Positions 36,731 to 48,145 of a stretch of DNA of 64,000 bases are shown piece by piece; the first letter of the stretch is position 1; every line of letters begins with the position of its first letter. The notes beneath the pieces were generated by a model. It did not search any database, was not told the origin of the DNA, and worked only from the letters and a program-made list of their open reading frames with translations. A program made the position numbers and the translations under genes. The stretch comes from Metallyticus violacea. Taxonomy: Eukaryota > Arthropoda > Insecta > Mantodea > Metallyticidae. The stretch is from positions 10,234,501-10,298,500 of the forward strand of contig CM060841.1 of the NCBI GenBank assembly GCA_030762175.1, written 5' to 3'.

Positions 36731-38046
36731 TGCAACGGGACATCCAAATTTGATCCCGTACAATTAATTAACTAACATAAAGCTTTAATTCTGCTTAATT
36801 AATTAATTTACATAGATTAATATCTCACGATAAAATTATGTAAAAGGATGTAGGTTGTTCGAGATTGGGAAATCTTGACTGGAAAGATGAAAACTTTCAT
36901 GTAACAATGGCTAATTTCTGGTGCCATAAGCAATGTCACATACTCAATAGCTAGGGGACCTTTCTTTTCATCAAAGTAAAAATATCCTTGAAAAATACTG
37001 TGTTGAATAGCTTTCACCTTGGGTAACCGTCTCTTAAAAGAAAAAGAGAAATTCTCGCTCCCTTAAAAACGTTTCTAGCTAACATACAATGAATCAAGAC
37101 TAGCCAATGAGTTCTCGGATTTCAAAATGTCTTTCGAGAAATTTCCAGCGGCGAGAGATTAAGCCAACAGAAAAAAAAATTGAGTTCCCGTAGAAGACGC
37201 GTAGAAAGTCTAGTAAAAGCATTTTGAAGGCGTTTTCGTGCAGTTCGATTTGAGATATGAGAGTAGTCAGTTCGATTCGAGAGATCAGAATATACAGTTC
37301 GCTCCGGGAAGTGAGATAGGGCTGTTCAATTTAGACAAAGAGAAACATAACTCGTGAAATGGAAGAGTAAAACTCTATTTTTTGGAAGATATTGATAATG
37401 TAATTTTGAGTACGCGATGCGAACGACTATAGAATCTGTAAATACAGGTCAGTAAATATTTAAAACTCTCCATACTCTTGCTAATGGCGAGAAAGTGTCG
37501 TCTAAGGAAAAGGAGCAATAAAGTGAACAGTGAAGTGTGAACAGTTTAATCAATGGCGAAATTTTAATCCCCAACTTCCACGGTGTCTTCTCAGTGATCT
37601 TTCTATCCCTTCCACCCCTGGTAAAATTTCAGAAAAGCCTTACAGAAATTTCAGCATCCTTGATAGGCCTGGAACGCTTACTCCCTTAAAATATATCCTT
37701 TCCCTATATATCATTTCATCTCATGTATCATTAGTGTCCACCGTCTGTGGTGCCTCTGTAGTAAAAACGGACATTAAACATTACTCAAAAAAAATAAGCA
37801 ACACTGAGACGACCGCGGCAGCAGGAGGGTTCAACGCAGACTTCTTTCTCGGCAGTGATCAACAGTAAACATCACCGTCCTTCATCAAACAGACGCAAAC
37901 TTGGCACCTCTTAATGAACCGCAGCAAATTTAGTTTCCCAACGTGGAGCTCACATTTAATTAAAACCCTCCTAATAAACGCCCTCAAATTTGGGACTTCA
38001 ACGTGGGGAAGATAATCGTCCCCCCAAGCCTTCATATGCCCCCGCA
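36731..38046. mobile_element. Candidate solo LTR (1316 bp), unit 3 only
   Basis: An insertion relative to units 1 and 2. It begins TGCAACGGGACATCC, ends CCCCCGCA, and is bracketed by GTTA (36727-36730 and 38047-38050). TG...CA ends with a 4-bp duplication are what an LTR element leaves. No internal retroviral-type coding region is present, so a solo LTR is the best reading. It contains the 3' part of a SINE-B (about 37664-37795). The alternative is another kind of insertion with chance end motifs. Confidence 0.5.
37664..37795 (+). repeat. SINE-B, 3' fragment inside the candidate LTR
   Basis: Matches the last 130 bases or so of SINE-B: GGCCTGGAACG, ATATATCATTTCATCTCATG, the GTGGTGCCTCTGTAG block and the ACGGACATTAAACA end. 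Confidence 0.75.
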
Positions 38047-38495
38047 GTTACCAGGGCATACCACGAAAAGAGCTCAGAGTAGGATGGCTGGCCAAAGGGA
38101 TTGAACCTGGGACCTACGGAATACAAGTTACCAAGCGTTACCGCCTGAGCACCCCGCTCCGTTTCTAGTAGATAGGAATTAAATGTTGATTCCAAATTAA
38201 AATTATATCAAACTTTGACTCTTTCCGTTGTAAACTGTCAGGAACATCAAAAGAATAACATCAGTCTTAAGACGGACAGGCTCATGATTATTAATGAACG
38301 TCCGATAAGCTTTTAAGGAAATTGCTTACATAATTGCGCTTTGGGTTTTTTTAGATAATCGATCATTCATTTCGTTATGACCTGAACTATTTTAACAAAA
38401 TGGCTGTATTAAATTATGCAAGTCACTACGACAGGGACATTTTTAGCTTCCTATAACAGCAATAACTTTGCATCAGGATTGCTTTGGTGTGTAAA

Positions 38496-38849
38496 ATGGA
38501 GCTACCAACGCTGTTATCACGAAATGGTTATTTGCATTTATCTATCAAGCGCTGGCGATTTCTCTTCAGGGTATTTGGCCTAGCGCCTTTCTCTTTCGTA
38601 GAAAGTTCCCATGAGGTTCGTCTGGTGTGCCAAATGAGAGATCGCTTCTGGTCTGCATTCTGGATGCTTGTGATTTTTCTCACTTATGCATTGCTGAATT
38701 GGGAAGTGGCAAGGATCTCACAAAATCACTCTAAGAAAGAAATATTCATTCATTACATGCAGAGCATCTTTAAGTCCGGAACAGAATTCATCTGTGTCGC
38801 TCAAGGAGCTTTGAGGAAAAAAACGCAACTAATACACATCATTTCTGAA
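38496..38849 (+). CDS. Gustatory receptor C, exon 1 (residues 1-118)
   Basis: First exon of the third receptor, 118 codons from ATG 38496. It differs from A at 11 residues by hand count (4, 23, 26, 42, 47, 54, 67, 75, 98, 107, 118). The last codon is GAA rather than AAA, before donor gtaagt at 38850. The exon is far closer to A and B than the surrounding non-coding DNA is. The 3694-bp intron runs to 42543. Confidence 0.87.
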
Positions 38850-39834
38850 GTAAGTAAACTCTAAACATAAAAATGTTTAGTGTAAATTCGTTTAATTAAT
38901 TAATACAAATTAAGCTTAATCTTAAATTTTATTCCATCTTAAATGTCTTAAGACGTATTCCAGTTTTCCCTCTTACAAGGGCGCTTTATTAAAATTTTCT
39001 TAGTAACAATGAAGAAGATCCTTTCAATCTTAACGCGTCTATTATTTTTAACGTAATTTCTTATTTATTCCAGCTATTATCTTGTCTCTGAGGTTATTAT
39101 CTGTAAAGTTTGCAAAATATGCCTGGATGACTCCAACCGCTCTTGATTTGATTTAAAATGTTGTCCAGCGAGGAATAGCTTGAGACTTGGAAAAAGATAG
39201 AAATCATAAGAAACCAAACCTGGGAAGTAGGGTAGATGCTGCAACAATTTACGCCTCAAATCTCTCAATTTTATCATATGTCAAACACTTTTATAAGTAG
39301 GTGCGTCGTCCTGACATTTTATTCTAGTCAGTTTAAATGATTACACTAATACTTTGGTAAAGGTTTTGCCCTTCTGAAGAGCTTTCCTGCAGATGGAACT
39401 GACTTAGTTTTCCTTGGCGCCGAATAACCGACTTCTGTCAACTGTTTTGTTTATTGTTCTCAATCCGTTAAGGGATGGGGGATCTAAAGTTATAACTCAA
39501 CGAATAAAATCAGCTCTGTTTCTGCTAAAACGATCCAAAAACTGTTGCAATATTTTCATTGAAATGCCTTTTTGATCTGCAGCCAAATTCCTATGTAATT
39601 CCCCATGTAAACTACACGTTGATATGGCTATAGCCCCAAACATTGCACGCACTTTAGCAAACCGGCTATAATGTATTCTTGTTGTAGTTTTCTTTCACTT
39701 TTATCATCTTCAAGGCTGGTACTACGATCATTAATTCAGTAACTAATTTGTCAATAATTGAAAATGGAGAACAGTTCCTATGAATTTCTATATATTTGGT
39801 ATGATTTCCCTTGCTTTAAGTTAAGTCGGTCCAG

Positions 39835-40118
39835 GAAGTGGTTACCATGCTTGCCTACTGCACCCAAGAACGCGGGTTCGAACCCGGCCAGGACCGATGA
39901 ACTTTTTCGGGCGTAAAAATCCTAAGTATGGCTTCCTTCGGAAGGGAAGTAAAGCCGTGGGTCCCGTGTCGTACATTTACGGCACGAAAAAGAACCTCAA
40001 GCCTGAAAGAGAGGCCTCTGAGCAAAATTTGTCGGCCGTTTCACGCCCTGAATTGAATGGGACGCTGATGACCTGAGATGTTAAACAGCGTCCATAAATA
40101 AATCAATCAAAAAAAACC
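39835..40118 (+). repeat. SINE-A, unit 3-specific
   Basis: Head GTCGGTCCAGG with part of the A-box region lost, then a well-kept B box GGGTTCGAACCC and a full body ending AAATAAATCAATCAAAAAAA. It lies in the middle of the TTTCCTTTGGCGCTAAAAT stretch seen uninterrupted at 6525 and 22398. Confidence 0.9.
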
Positions 40119-40389
40119 TTGGCGTCAAAATAAACTTAGTGGGTTCAAAATTACTGACATTCTCCCCATAACTGTGGAAAAGAAGCAGTTTGAAAGTATG
40201 AGTGAAGATATAATATTGCATCGCCTATTGCCAAAAAATAGTGTAGCTACGTCCCAGGTGTAGATCAGCGCTGCGGTATGTTATTGAGCTCGCGGACAAC
40301 GAACACACAACATGGAAGGAGATAATCGCGGGTAACGGAGGACAGTGTGTTTTCTGTGGGAGGCGGGATTGGCTGCTTCAAACAGTCAC

Positions 40390-41105
40390 ACGAGCTGTCG
40401 TAGATCGGTGTTTCGTTCTATATCACAGTTCAAAGACGGCATGGACTGTACCGAAAAACGCAAAAAAAAAAAAAAAAAAAAAAAACACTGGGCGTTCAGC
40501 AACAAGTGAAGGCAACATTCAACTCGGGTCTGATTTCATCATGGAACACAAGCGAATTACTTTTGATGAACTTACAGAACGCAACAAATCTATGATGGGT
40601 AACTTTTTTTTTTTTTTTTTTTTTTGATTGATTTATTTACGGACGCTCTTCAACATCTCAGGTCATCAGCGTCCCATTCAACTCAGGGCGTTAAATGGTC
40701 GACAAATTTTGCTCAGAGGCCTCTCTTTCAGGCTTGAGGTTCTTTATCGTGCCGTAAATGTACGACACGGGACCCACGGCTTTACTTCCTTCCGAAGGAA
40801 ACCATACTTAGGATTTTTACGCCCGAAAAAATTCATGGATCCTGGGCGGGTTCGAACCCGCGTTCTTGGGTGTAGGAGGCAAGTATGGTAACCACTACAC
40901 CACCAGTACCGACTTGGGTAACCCTTCACACCATGAAAACTTGCAGATGGGAAGGGTGTGTGCCAATGGTTCCTCATACCCTCACTATTGCGCAGAAGCA
41001 GAAGCGTGTGGAAACATGCTCACGATTGGTGGAAATGTAACATCGTGGATCCGGTGGCGTTCTTTGAGCGTCTGCTCACCGTGGACCAGCTTCAAGCAGT
41101 GGGAA
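40390..41105 (+). mobile_element. Old mariner relic (unit 3 copy), split by a SINE
   Basis: Same relic as 6780-8475 and 22670-24375, but without the inner mariner. The two halves are joined apart from a SINE-A. A poly-A run interrupts it near 40447-40485. Confidence 0.65.
40604..40914 (-). repeat. SINE-A, reverse, with TGGGTAAC duplication
   Basis: A long T run (tail complement) at the left, the full body, a B box complement GGGTTCGAACCC near 40848-40859, and the head complement ending CACCAGTACCGACT. Target duplication TGGGTAAC at 40596-40603 and 40915-40922. Unit 3 only. Confidence 0.9.
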
Positions 41106-42543
41106 AAAAATAAACAAATAAAATCGTAGGGCCTGTGAGTTTTTAACGTAGTACATATATTTCAAAGAACTACTGCGTAATATTCAATTTTATGAAATAC
41201 CTCAAACCGTTATGTTTAGATGGCTGGATTAAATAAACAATTTGGAACGATGCGCTTTGATTTAAATGAACGCTTAAAACTACTGTGCCAAGTGAAAAAG
41301 AGCATTTTCCTGCCACTATGGTCTAGACCGAGAACTTTCTGCACTACCCGAGTATCTCAAGCTTGTTCTTTGTTTAACTGCCCAAGTCATTACTTTTTCT
41401 TTCTCTTTATCTTTTCCTGAATTGCTCTCAGCTCTCAGCTTTATTTAGTGAATAAGGTTTGCAACATTATTTCATTCAACGCATCGAAGATCAACAGTAA
41501 TCAGCATAGAATGTTTCAAGATTTATGTTGAAAACGACGCATCTCGTTTGGTCGCATGCTTCGCTGTGATATTTTGTTAAGTTCCAACTGAAGTTTAGGA
41601 ATATTGCCAGCTGAAAGTGTTGACGGCTATTATAAGAATTAGCTAAAGGCTGTAAAGACTTAAGGTATTCCTAAAGTTCTATTCCGTATCATTTTTCGGC
41701 AGTTTTACAAGGGGATATGTTTACTCTGGCCTCTCAGTTTAAGACTGTCGATCTTCATATTTATTTTTGAAAGCGCGCTTTTCATGCATGTACAAATATA
41801 CTACAAAAATGTTTTTTCGGCATCTGACTCTTTAAGGAAGACACAGCACTCCTATGAAGTAAAATTAAATTCTCTAGTACAGCTAATTCTCTAAAACGTT
41901 GTCTTTCTAATTAGTTTAGGTAGACCATTAAATATTTAAAGTGTTAAAAATTTCCTCAAGAAACCATGTTTCGTTATATAAAAGCATACAAGCACAAGAG
42001 AGACCTCAGAATGAGCAAGTTACACTTGTCCGTTTCGGTTAAAGCTTTTAATTCCATTTAAATTTAAAACTAGTACTTGTGTAAATATTTTTCAGCTATC
42101 ATATTTTGTAATGAGTTGTCATAATAACCCGTAACCTTAAAAATACTTAACAAATATGCCTTCTCAAAATAATATGAAATTTAAAATAAAAAACAAAGTA
42201 ATAGAACCTTTAAGATTCACTTTTATTTTGGTTCTTAGTGTTTCAAACAATAATCTATAAATCCTCGGCATAGGATAAAGAAACGCTCATATATACATTA
42301 AGTAGTAGGTACCTTGAACCTTATGTCCTAATCCGATAGTAAAAAAAAATTTAGTCACTATCACAATAATAAAAAAGAATCAGGTACTCAGCATGGAGCA
42401 GTTCTATGTCGTTAATAAAGAGCGATAAAATATCACAATCAAAACAGAATGCAAATGCTCACCTCTTTTTAGTCTTAACAATAAGTGCGGCATTTCTTAC
42501 TGTTGAAAAGTTCTGTTCTTTTAAAAAGATAATTTTTTTGCAG

Positions 42544-43323
42544 ATTGCCAGTGCAGACGAAAGTTTCGGACGGGGAGGAGTGTATGCAAGGATATGGCCC
42601 ACTGTTACAAGTTTTATAATCGCAGAGGTTTTGCTTATTGTATCATTTTTATGTGATGTCTCAACGTATATAACCAAAGAAGAAAGCCTTCTCTTGTTTA
42701 ATGTTTTGCAGTTAATTGATGACATCTTCACTGTGTTCATCATTCTTCAATTCAGTCAGTTCGTGCTGGTGGTACTATTGGTGAAGCACAGGTTCAAAGC
42801 TATCAACAATCACCTGTCTTCACCTTTAGAAAACGCAGATCCCTTTAGTCTTTCAAGTTATCAGATTCAATTGCCGGAACTTAGACAAGCCTACAGTCAT
42901 CTTTACGACGCTTCTCAGATGATCAGCTACTATTACGGTACGTCCGTACTCTTCGGAACATGTTGGTGTTTTGCTTGCATTGTGTCTACCGTCAGTCGCT
43001 TAGCTGGTACCTTGATTCTGACTTATAGGTTTATGAATGATTTCTGCTGGGCGTGTGTTGCTACATCCATTTTGATGGTCATATGTGGCACTTGTCATGT
43101 GACTACTAAAGAATCGCAGAACACACAGGTACTCATCCAGAAGTTACTGCTGGTCAAAATGGGAAGCGAGTTAAAGAAAGAGCTAGAACATTTCTCCAGG
43201 CAAGCATCCGTCATGACAGCCACGTTCAGCGCTTCTGGATTTATAGAAGTCGGTTTACCTTTGTTCTATACTATCATTGGAGCATCATGCACTTACATCG
43301 TTGTACTTGCTCAGATTCCATAA
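42544..43323 (+). CDS. Gustatory receptor C, exon 2 (residues 119-377)
   Basis: Final exon, 259 codons plus TAA, intact. It differs from A at about 35 residues. Seventeen of these sit in residues 275-304, the end of the fifth and the whole sixth membrane helix, where nine of the ten residues 275-284 change. By contrast residues 305-377 differ at a single place. The Gr C-terminal signature T-Y-I-V-V-L-A-Q is unchanged. It is likely a functional receptor with a different tuning from A and B. Confidence 0.93.
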   Translation: MASADESFGRGGVYARIWPTVTSFIIAEVLLIVSFLCDVSTYITKEESLLLFNVLQLIDDIFTVFIILQFSQFVLVVLLVKHRFKAINNHLSSPLENADPFSLSSYQIQLPELRQAYSHLYDASQMISYYYGTSVLFGTCWCFACIVSTVSRLAGTLILTYRFMNDFCWACVATSILMVICGTCHVTTKESQNTQVLIQKLLLVKMGSELKKELEHFSRQASVMTATFSASGFIEVGLPLFYTIIGASCTYIVVLAQIP

Positions 43324-43609
43324 GTTTCAACCAACATGCTATTTGAAACTTCACGCCACCCTAAAATTTTATTTCAGGTCAAAGTGATACATCTGGACAA
43401 GAACTTGATTGCTCATATATTGCCTGTTATGTGTTACGACTCTCCACTGAATGGAAAAATAATATACCATTTGCAACCTTTATGAATTGAATATAACCTA
43501 AAGGTGACTCAGTTTATTGTTATTTCCATCCAATATTCCTAAACTTAACATTCAAACTTCCATGAAAAATATAAGAAACAAAACAAAAGATAATTGCTAA
43601 ATAACCATA

Positions 43610-44669
43610 CGAGGGTAAATCCATAAGTTTCCGGCCTCGCCAATAAGTATTATCGTCTTCACAAAACCGTTATCTGATGTCATACCTTATCTGTTAAGTA
43701 AATAATTACAGCTATAGCTTCAGCTCTGCTGTGTTCAGTTGTTCAGATACAATTGTGTAAAGAAGGCTATGTGCAGAAGTTTATGGCATGTTCAAAATGG
43801 AGTTTGGAGCTGTTATTCAGTTCTTCACAAAAGAACGACTTACTCCAAATGAAATTAAACAGCGATTGGACGGTGTATATGGGGAAGTATCCCATCATAT
43901 TCTACCATAAAGGAATGGGCCAAACATTTTCGAATAGGTCGAGAAAGCATTGAAGATGAAGAGCGTTCGAGTCGTGCTCTTGTGGAAGGAGAAATTATGG
44001 AAGAGCTGCGGCTCAAAGTTACAGAAATAGCAGTAAGGTTGGGCCCTTCTCAAACAACAGTCTTTCCAATTATTCATTAACATTTAAACGTGACTAATGT
44101 TCGTGCAAGATGGATACCTAGACTACATTCCTCAAACCAAAAGCAGCAACGAGTCATCTGTTGTCAGGCATTTTTGGAGCTATGCCGTGGCAACGAGAGA
44201 GAATTTCAGCGAACTATTGTTACAGGAGATGAAACTGTGGTTCTCTACTATGATCCCTTGTCTAAAAGAGATTCAATGGAATGGTATAAACATGGCGAAG
44301 CACCGCCTCTAAAGGCCAAGGTGGTCACTCAGTCAACCAAGAAGATCATGGCCACAATCTTTTGGCACTGTGAAGAAATACTCTACATTGACTTCAAGGA
44401 GAGAAACACCGCAGTAAATGGAGAGTACTATGTTGGCCTACTGCACAGACTACGTGCTTCCATCAAAGTGAAGTGAGGGATGTTGTTCATGCCCATTTTG
44501 CAGACAAAACTTCTGACTATTTTTTTTTTAAGGGAGGACTGAAATATTAACTGAAACATGTGAGAAGTGTATTGCAATTAAGGATAACTATATTTAAAAG
44601 TTAAATATAGTTTTTGTCTTTATCGTACATAGATAATGGTTAGGCCGGGAGTTTATGAACCTACCCTCG
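43610..44669 (+). mobile_element. Mariner-like element (1060 bp), defective, unit 3 only
   Basis: TA duplications at 43608-43609 and 44670-44671; inverted ends CGAGGGTA with CATAA and CCGGCCT following. The transposase frame starts near 43797 (M-E-F-G-A-V-I-Q-F-F-T-K-E), shifts near 43895, and continues with E-W-A-K-H-F-R-I-G-R-E-S-I-E-D. It is open at 44090-44476 with the first Asp in I-V-T-G-D-E-T, then K-I-M-A-T-I-F-W and G-E-Y-Y. The part holding the second and third catalytic Asp is missing. Units 1 and 2 show the empty site (ACCATAGTTATGAAAC). Confidence 0.9.
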
Positions 44670-44741
44670 TAGATCTGAAATTGATTGAGTAGCCCAACTG
44701 TGATGAATAACAAGTGCAAAAGGTTTTTATGTGTGATTCAG

Positions 44742-44747
44742 AATAAA
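44742..44747 (+). other. Candidate polyadenylation signal of Gr C
   Basis: Same conserved AATAAA block as in A and B, but now about 1.4 kb past the stop because the mariner-like element sits between. Whether transcripts of C still reach it is unknown. Confidence 0.25.
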
Positions 44748-45199
44748 ACAATTATATTTCAATTTTGAATTGTAATCTTTTATAATAAAAATGTTAAAAA
44801 TACCTCTTTTACTTCACTATCTTCTACACTGGCCTAACTGTTTTACGCAACTGTTCAAAGTCCCCAGGCCTTATGCGTACTGAGCGACGCGTTCCTTTTC
44901 TGATTCAAGATGGTGTCTCAAACATTTGTATTATCAACTGCTCTCATACAAAAAGAATAAACCTGGATAAGGTCGAGAAAACCTACATATTATGCAATGC
45001 GTCAACTGCAGTCAATCCATTCCTTATTGAAAGAACGATTCAAACGCTGTAGTACTACGAGGAAGAAGTGAGGAGATGCACCATCATGTTGATACCACAT
45101 ATCATCCTGAATATGCTACAGCAGCACATGTACAGTGTCCTACAGGAACACCACGTAAATGTTCATTTTCAGACAACTTGATGCGTTTTAACACATTAC

Positions 45200-45492
45200 T
45201 TTTTTTTTTTTTTTTTTTTGAATGGTGATTAACGCCCGTTTTACTACTGAGGCATCAGAGACGGTGAACACTGATGATACATGAGATGAAATGATATGTT
45301 GGAAAAGGATTTATTTTTAAGGAAGGAAACGTTCCAGACCTAAGTTTATGACACATTCCCGGCATTTGCCATTTATGAAGACTGAGGAAAACCTGGAAAA
45401 AACCTGTCAGGGAGGACGTCCTGGCAGGATTCGAACCCCAGACCTCCCGCTCACGATCCTGCGCCTTAACAACCTTGGCTATCCGTGGCGGT
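45200..45492 (-). repeat. SINE-B, reverse, unit 3 only
   Basis: T run at the left, body complement, B box complement GGATTCGAACCCC near 45430, and the head complement ending CCGTGGCG. Target duplication ACACATTAC at 45191-45199 and 45493-45501. Units 1 and 2 have the uninterrupted site. Confidence 0.92.
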
Positions 45493-46340
45493 ACACATTA
45501 CATACATTGATAGTTCTGAATAATTATAACAATAAATTAATAAAAATTAATATCGAAATCATGAACTCCATAACGTTATAAGTACGCATATTCGCACTTT
45601 ATGCACTGTAGGGAGTTTATATCGTAAACTCTAAATGGCTCTAACATTTAGCATTGAAAAAACACAATTTTCAGCATTTTCTATAAGTTACTGATATATT
45701 CAGTTTCATAAACTCACAAGTCCATGGTCCTGTGTTGCTATGGAAAGCAAGCAATGACATAAGCTTAAAAAGAAATAACACTATTATCAAGTTTTTAAAT
45801 TATCTAATTAATCATGATAGATTTTACTACATTACTCACGTTTACCTAACAATAAGTACGTGCCACATGATAAGTATTTCTTCAAAGAAGTAAATAAAAT
45901 TAAACAGAATGTTGTACACACAGCTGATGATTAGATAGGCTTAATGCAAAACTAATAAAAAAAAATAAGCGATGTAGTCAAAGCAAAATCAGGGTAACAT
46001 TAAGGGTTTTAAGACTTTTTTTATAAATCTAGATAACCCTTTTCAATGCTGAAAGAGTAAGAAAAATGGAAAATTACATTTTATAAAATAATTGAAAATA
46101 GATAAAATATCGTAAAAGCAAGTAAGGCATCAAATATATTAGTTAAAAAAACACTAGTAATCAAAAAGAAAGCTAAGTTATATGAAACTAATCTGCAGAG
46201 ATCTTACACATATTAAGTTCACGTGAAAGCTGAAGAAGCAAGGGATATTACAAAACATCTTCCCTAAAATTTTCCTGAAAATTAATTTATAAAGATTTTT
46301 GAACCAACGTGATAAGAAAAAGTTTCCCGTTTGAAAAACA

Positions 46341-47846
46341 CTAAAAGTAATTCTTTCGATTTATTTCAGAGATTACTGCTTCAGTGAATTGACTACTTTT
46401 CACTTAATCAAACTCTAATTTCCTAATTATAACATTTTACACTACTGAAAATATCAATGCTATTTACGACAGGATCTATTTCAGAGTTCAGATATTAACT
46501 TACATTTGCGGCTTCAACTTTGAAAAGTCCAGTAAAAATAAATTAAAAAAGTAAGCCCGGCGGATTTGAGATAATTTGCGCTACTAGGCAAAGGAACCAC
46601 AGTAGAGTGATTTTTGTAATTCCCAAAATGTGTGAAGGTCCACCTCAAATCAGGAGTTACTCTGCATTTAATGAACATAGAACCACTCGATAGAAAACAC
46701 CCCAGGTGATTTCATTTTAAATGTAATCAAGTATCTAACCGACTTTCCTTTCTTATTTTCCTAAGAACTATTAACAATTGAAGACTCGGCACATAAAAAG
46801 GAAATATTATGTACTTGTTTTAGATGTTTAAGATCGAAAAACGAGGCACCACTCATTTCCAATATAATAGCCGCATCTCAACGACTTCTTCGGTGTATAA
46901 ATAAAAGTGAAGAACCAATAAGCATTGAAAATTAAACTACAGATGGTCATAGAACACGGGAAACGTGCTTAGAACGTTTGGTACAGTGTTGGGGGGGGGG
47001 TTCTTATCTATTTGAGTGTTCAGTTCTGAGGATACAATAGACAAAAGTAGTGGCTATCTGAAGGTATGCTGATATACATCGAAATACTGGTGTGCCGTTT
47101 ATAAGACCAGAGGAGCGTAATATTAAAACAATGGGAGGAATGAAGAATATGGAAACATATGATCAAGCAGCAAGGCCTTCTAAGATCATTCTGCGGAAGC
47201 ACTGAATGTCTTCCTGGTATTACAACGCGCTAGATTGAATGTATGAAGGTTCATTTATGTATAAATACATTTCCAAAGAAATGAAAGTTATTTTGGGACA
47301 GAGATAATATTATTTTTTTCTGTGTTGTGATTAATTTTTATGTATTAATGTTGGAATCATTTACCCAGTCTGTGTTAAAAACTTCTAGATCGGCACTTGC
47401 AAATTATCATACGAGATTATAATTATATTATGGCATGAAACTGTTCCCCAAAATACAAGATATCTTAGGCGGAATGTATGAGGATTTACGGCATAATAAT
47501 ATTTAAATACAAATTTCGTCTAGCTCGTGTTATAAGAGAAACATTTTCTCAGGATTTAGTGCATATTTTACACTGTTATGTAGTTTTAAAACGTATATGC
47601 ATAAGTGTTGTGCAGCAGCAACAAATGTTAAAATAAGATATTTAAAAACAGCATAATTCCAACTTAATATTTATATTTTGACTAAAAGTTGTCTTTATAT
47701 CTGCCTAAAAACTACGCAACACAGCTTAACCTGTATCAATATGCTGTTTGACACCTCAAGAAATTCAGCGGTGTAATTTCTAACCTTGTTCTTATGTATC
47801 CCATTAAATATTTAATACAATTAATTTTCCCCCCCCCCAAAAAAAT
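46341..47846. other. Single-copy non-coding stretch
   Basis: No homology to units 1 and 2, no recognisable element and no coding frame above about 60 codons. Contains a G run near 46990-46999 and a C run near 47830. Confidence 0.5.
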
Positions 47847-48145
47847 GTCGGTCCTGGTGGTGTAGTGGTTACCATACTTGCCTACTAAACCCAAGATCGC
47901 GGGTTCGAACCCGGCCAGGACCGATGGATTTTTCCTGGCGTAAAAATCCTAAGTATGGCTTCCTTCGGAAGGGAAGTAAAGCCCTGGGTCCCGTGTCGTA
48001 CATTTACGGCACGAAAAAGAACCTCAAGCCTGAAGGAGAGGCCTCTGAGCAAAATTTGTCGGCCGTTTCACGCCCTGAGTTGAATGGGACGCTGATGAGC
48101 TGAGCTGTTAAAGAGCGTCCATAAATAAACCAGTCAATCAATCAT
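47847..48145 (+). repeat. SINE-A, full-length reference copy
   Basis: The most complete copy. The tRNA-like head GTCGGTCCTGGTGGTGTAG holds the A box, and a perfect B box GGGTTCGAACCC follows near 47900. The body has the AAGTATGGCTTCCTTCGGAA and GGCCGTTTCACGCCCTGA blocks, then GGGACGCTGATGA and an ATAAATAAACC-type tail. Probably mobilised by a LINE. Confidence 0.93.

Larger units (their letters stand above)
38850..42543 (+). other. Intron of Gr C (3694 bp)
   Basis: GT-AG, phase 0. It lacks the younger mariner and the DDE-transposon derivative found in the A and B introns, and instead holds two SINE-A copies (39835-40118 and 40604-40914). The open frame from 42406 runs through the acceptor into exon 2, but its intronic part has no counterpart in A or B and is not Gr-like. 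Confidence 0.83.
32893..46340 (+). repeat. Tandem unit 3 of the Gr array (diverged)
   Basis: Third copy, carrying receptor gene C. From 32893 to about 35712 it is as similar to units 1 and 2 as they are to each other. Beyond that point non-coding similarity drops abruptly while both exons stay close. Homology to the post-gene spacer fades near 46340. It lacks the A/B-shared insertions and has its own. Confidence 0.85.

Noticed and set aside
42406..42543. Upstream extension of the Gr C exon 2 frame
   Set aside because: The extra 46 codons are intronic: the acceptor TTTTTTTGCAG precedes the conserved I-A-S-A-D-E start, A and B have no similar extension, and the residues do not resemble a Gr.
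47847..47930. Functional tRNA gene
   Set aside because: A and B boxes are present but the sequence recurs many times with the same 200-bp body and tail, and the acceptor stem does not close. It is a SINE head.
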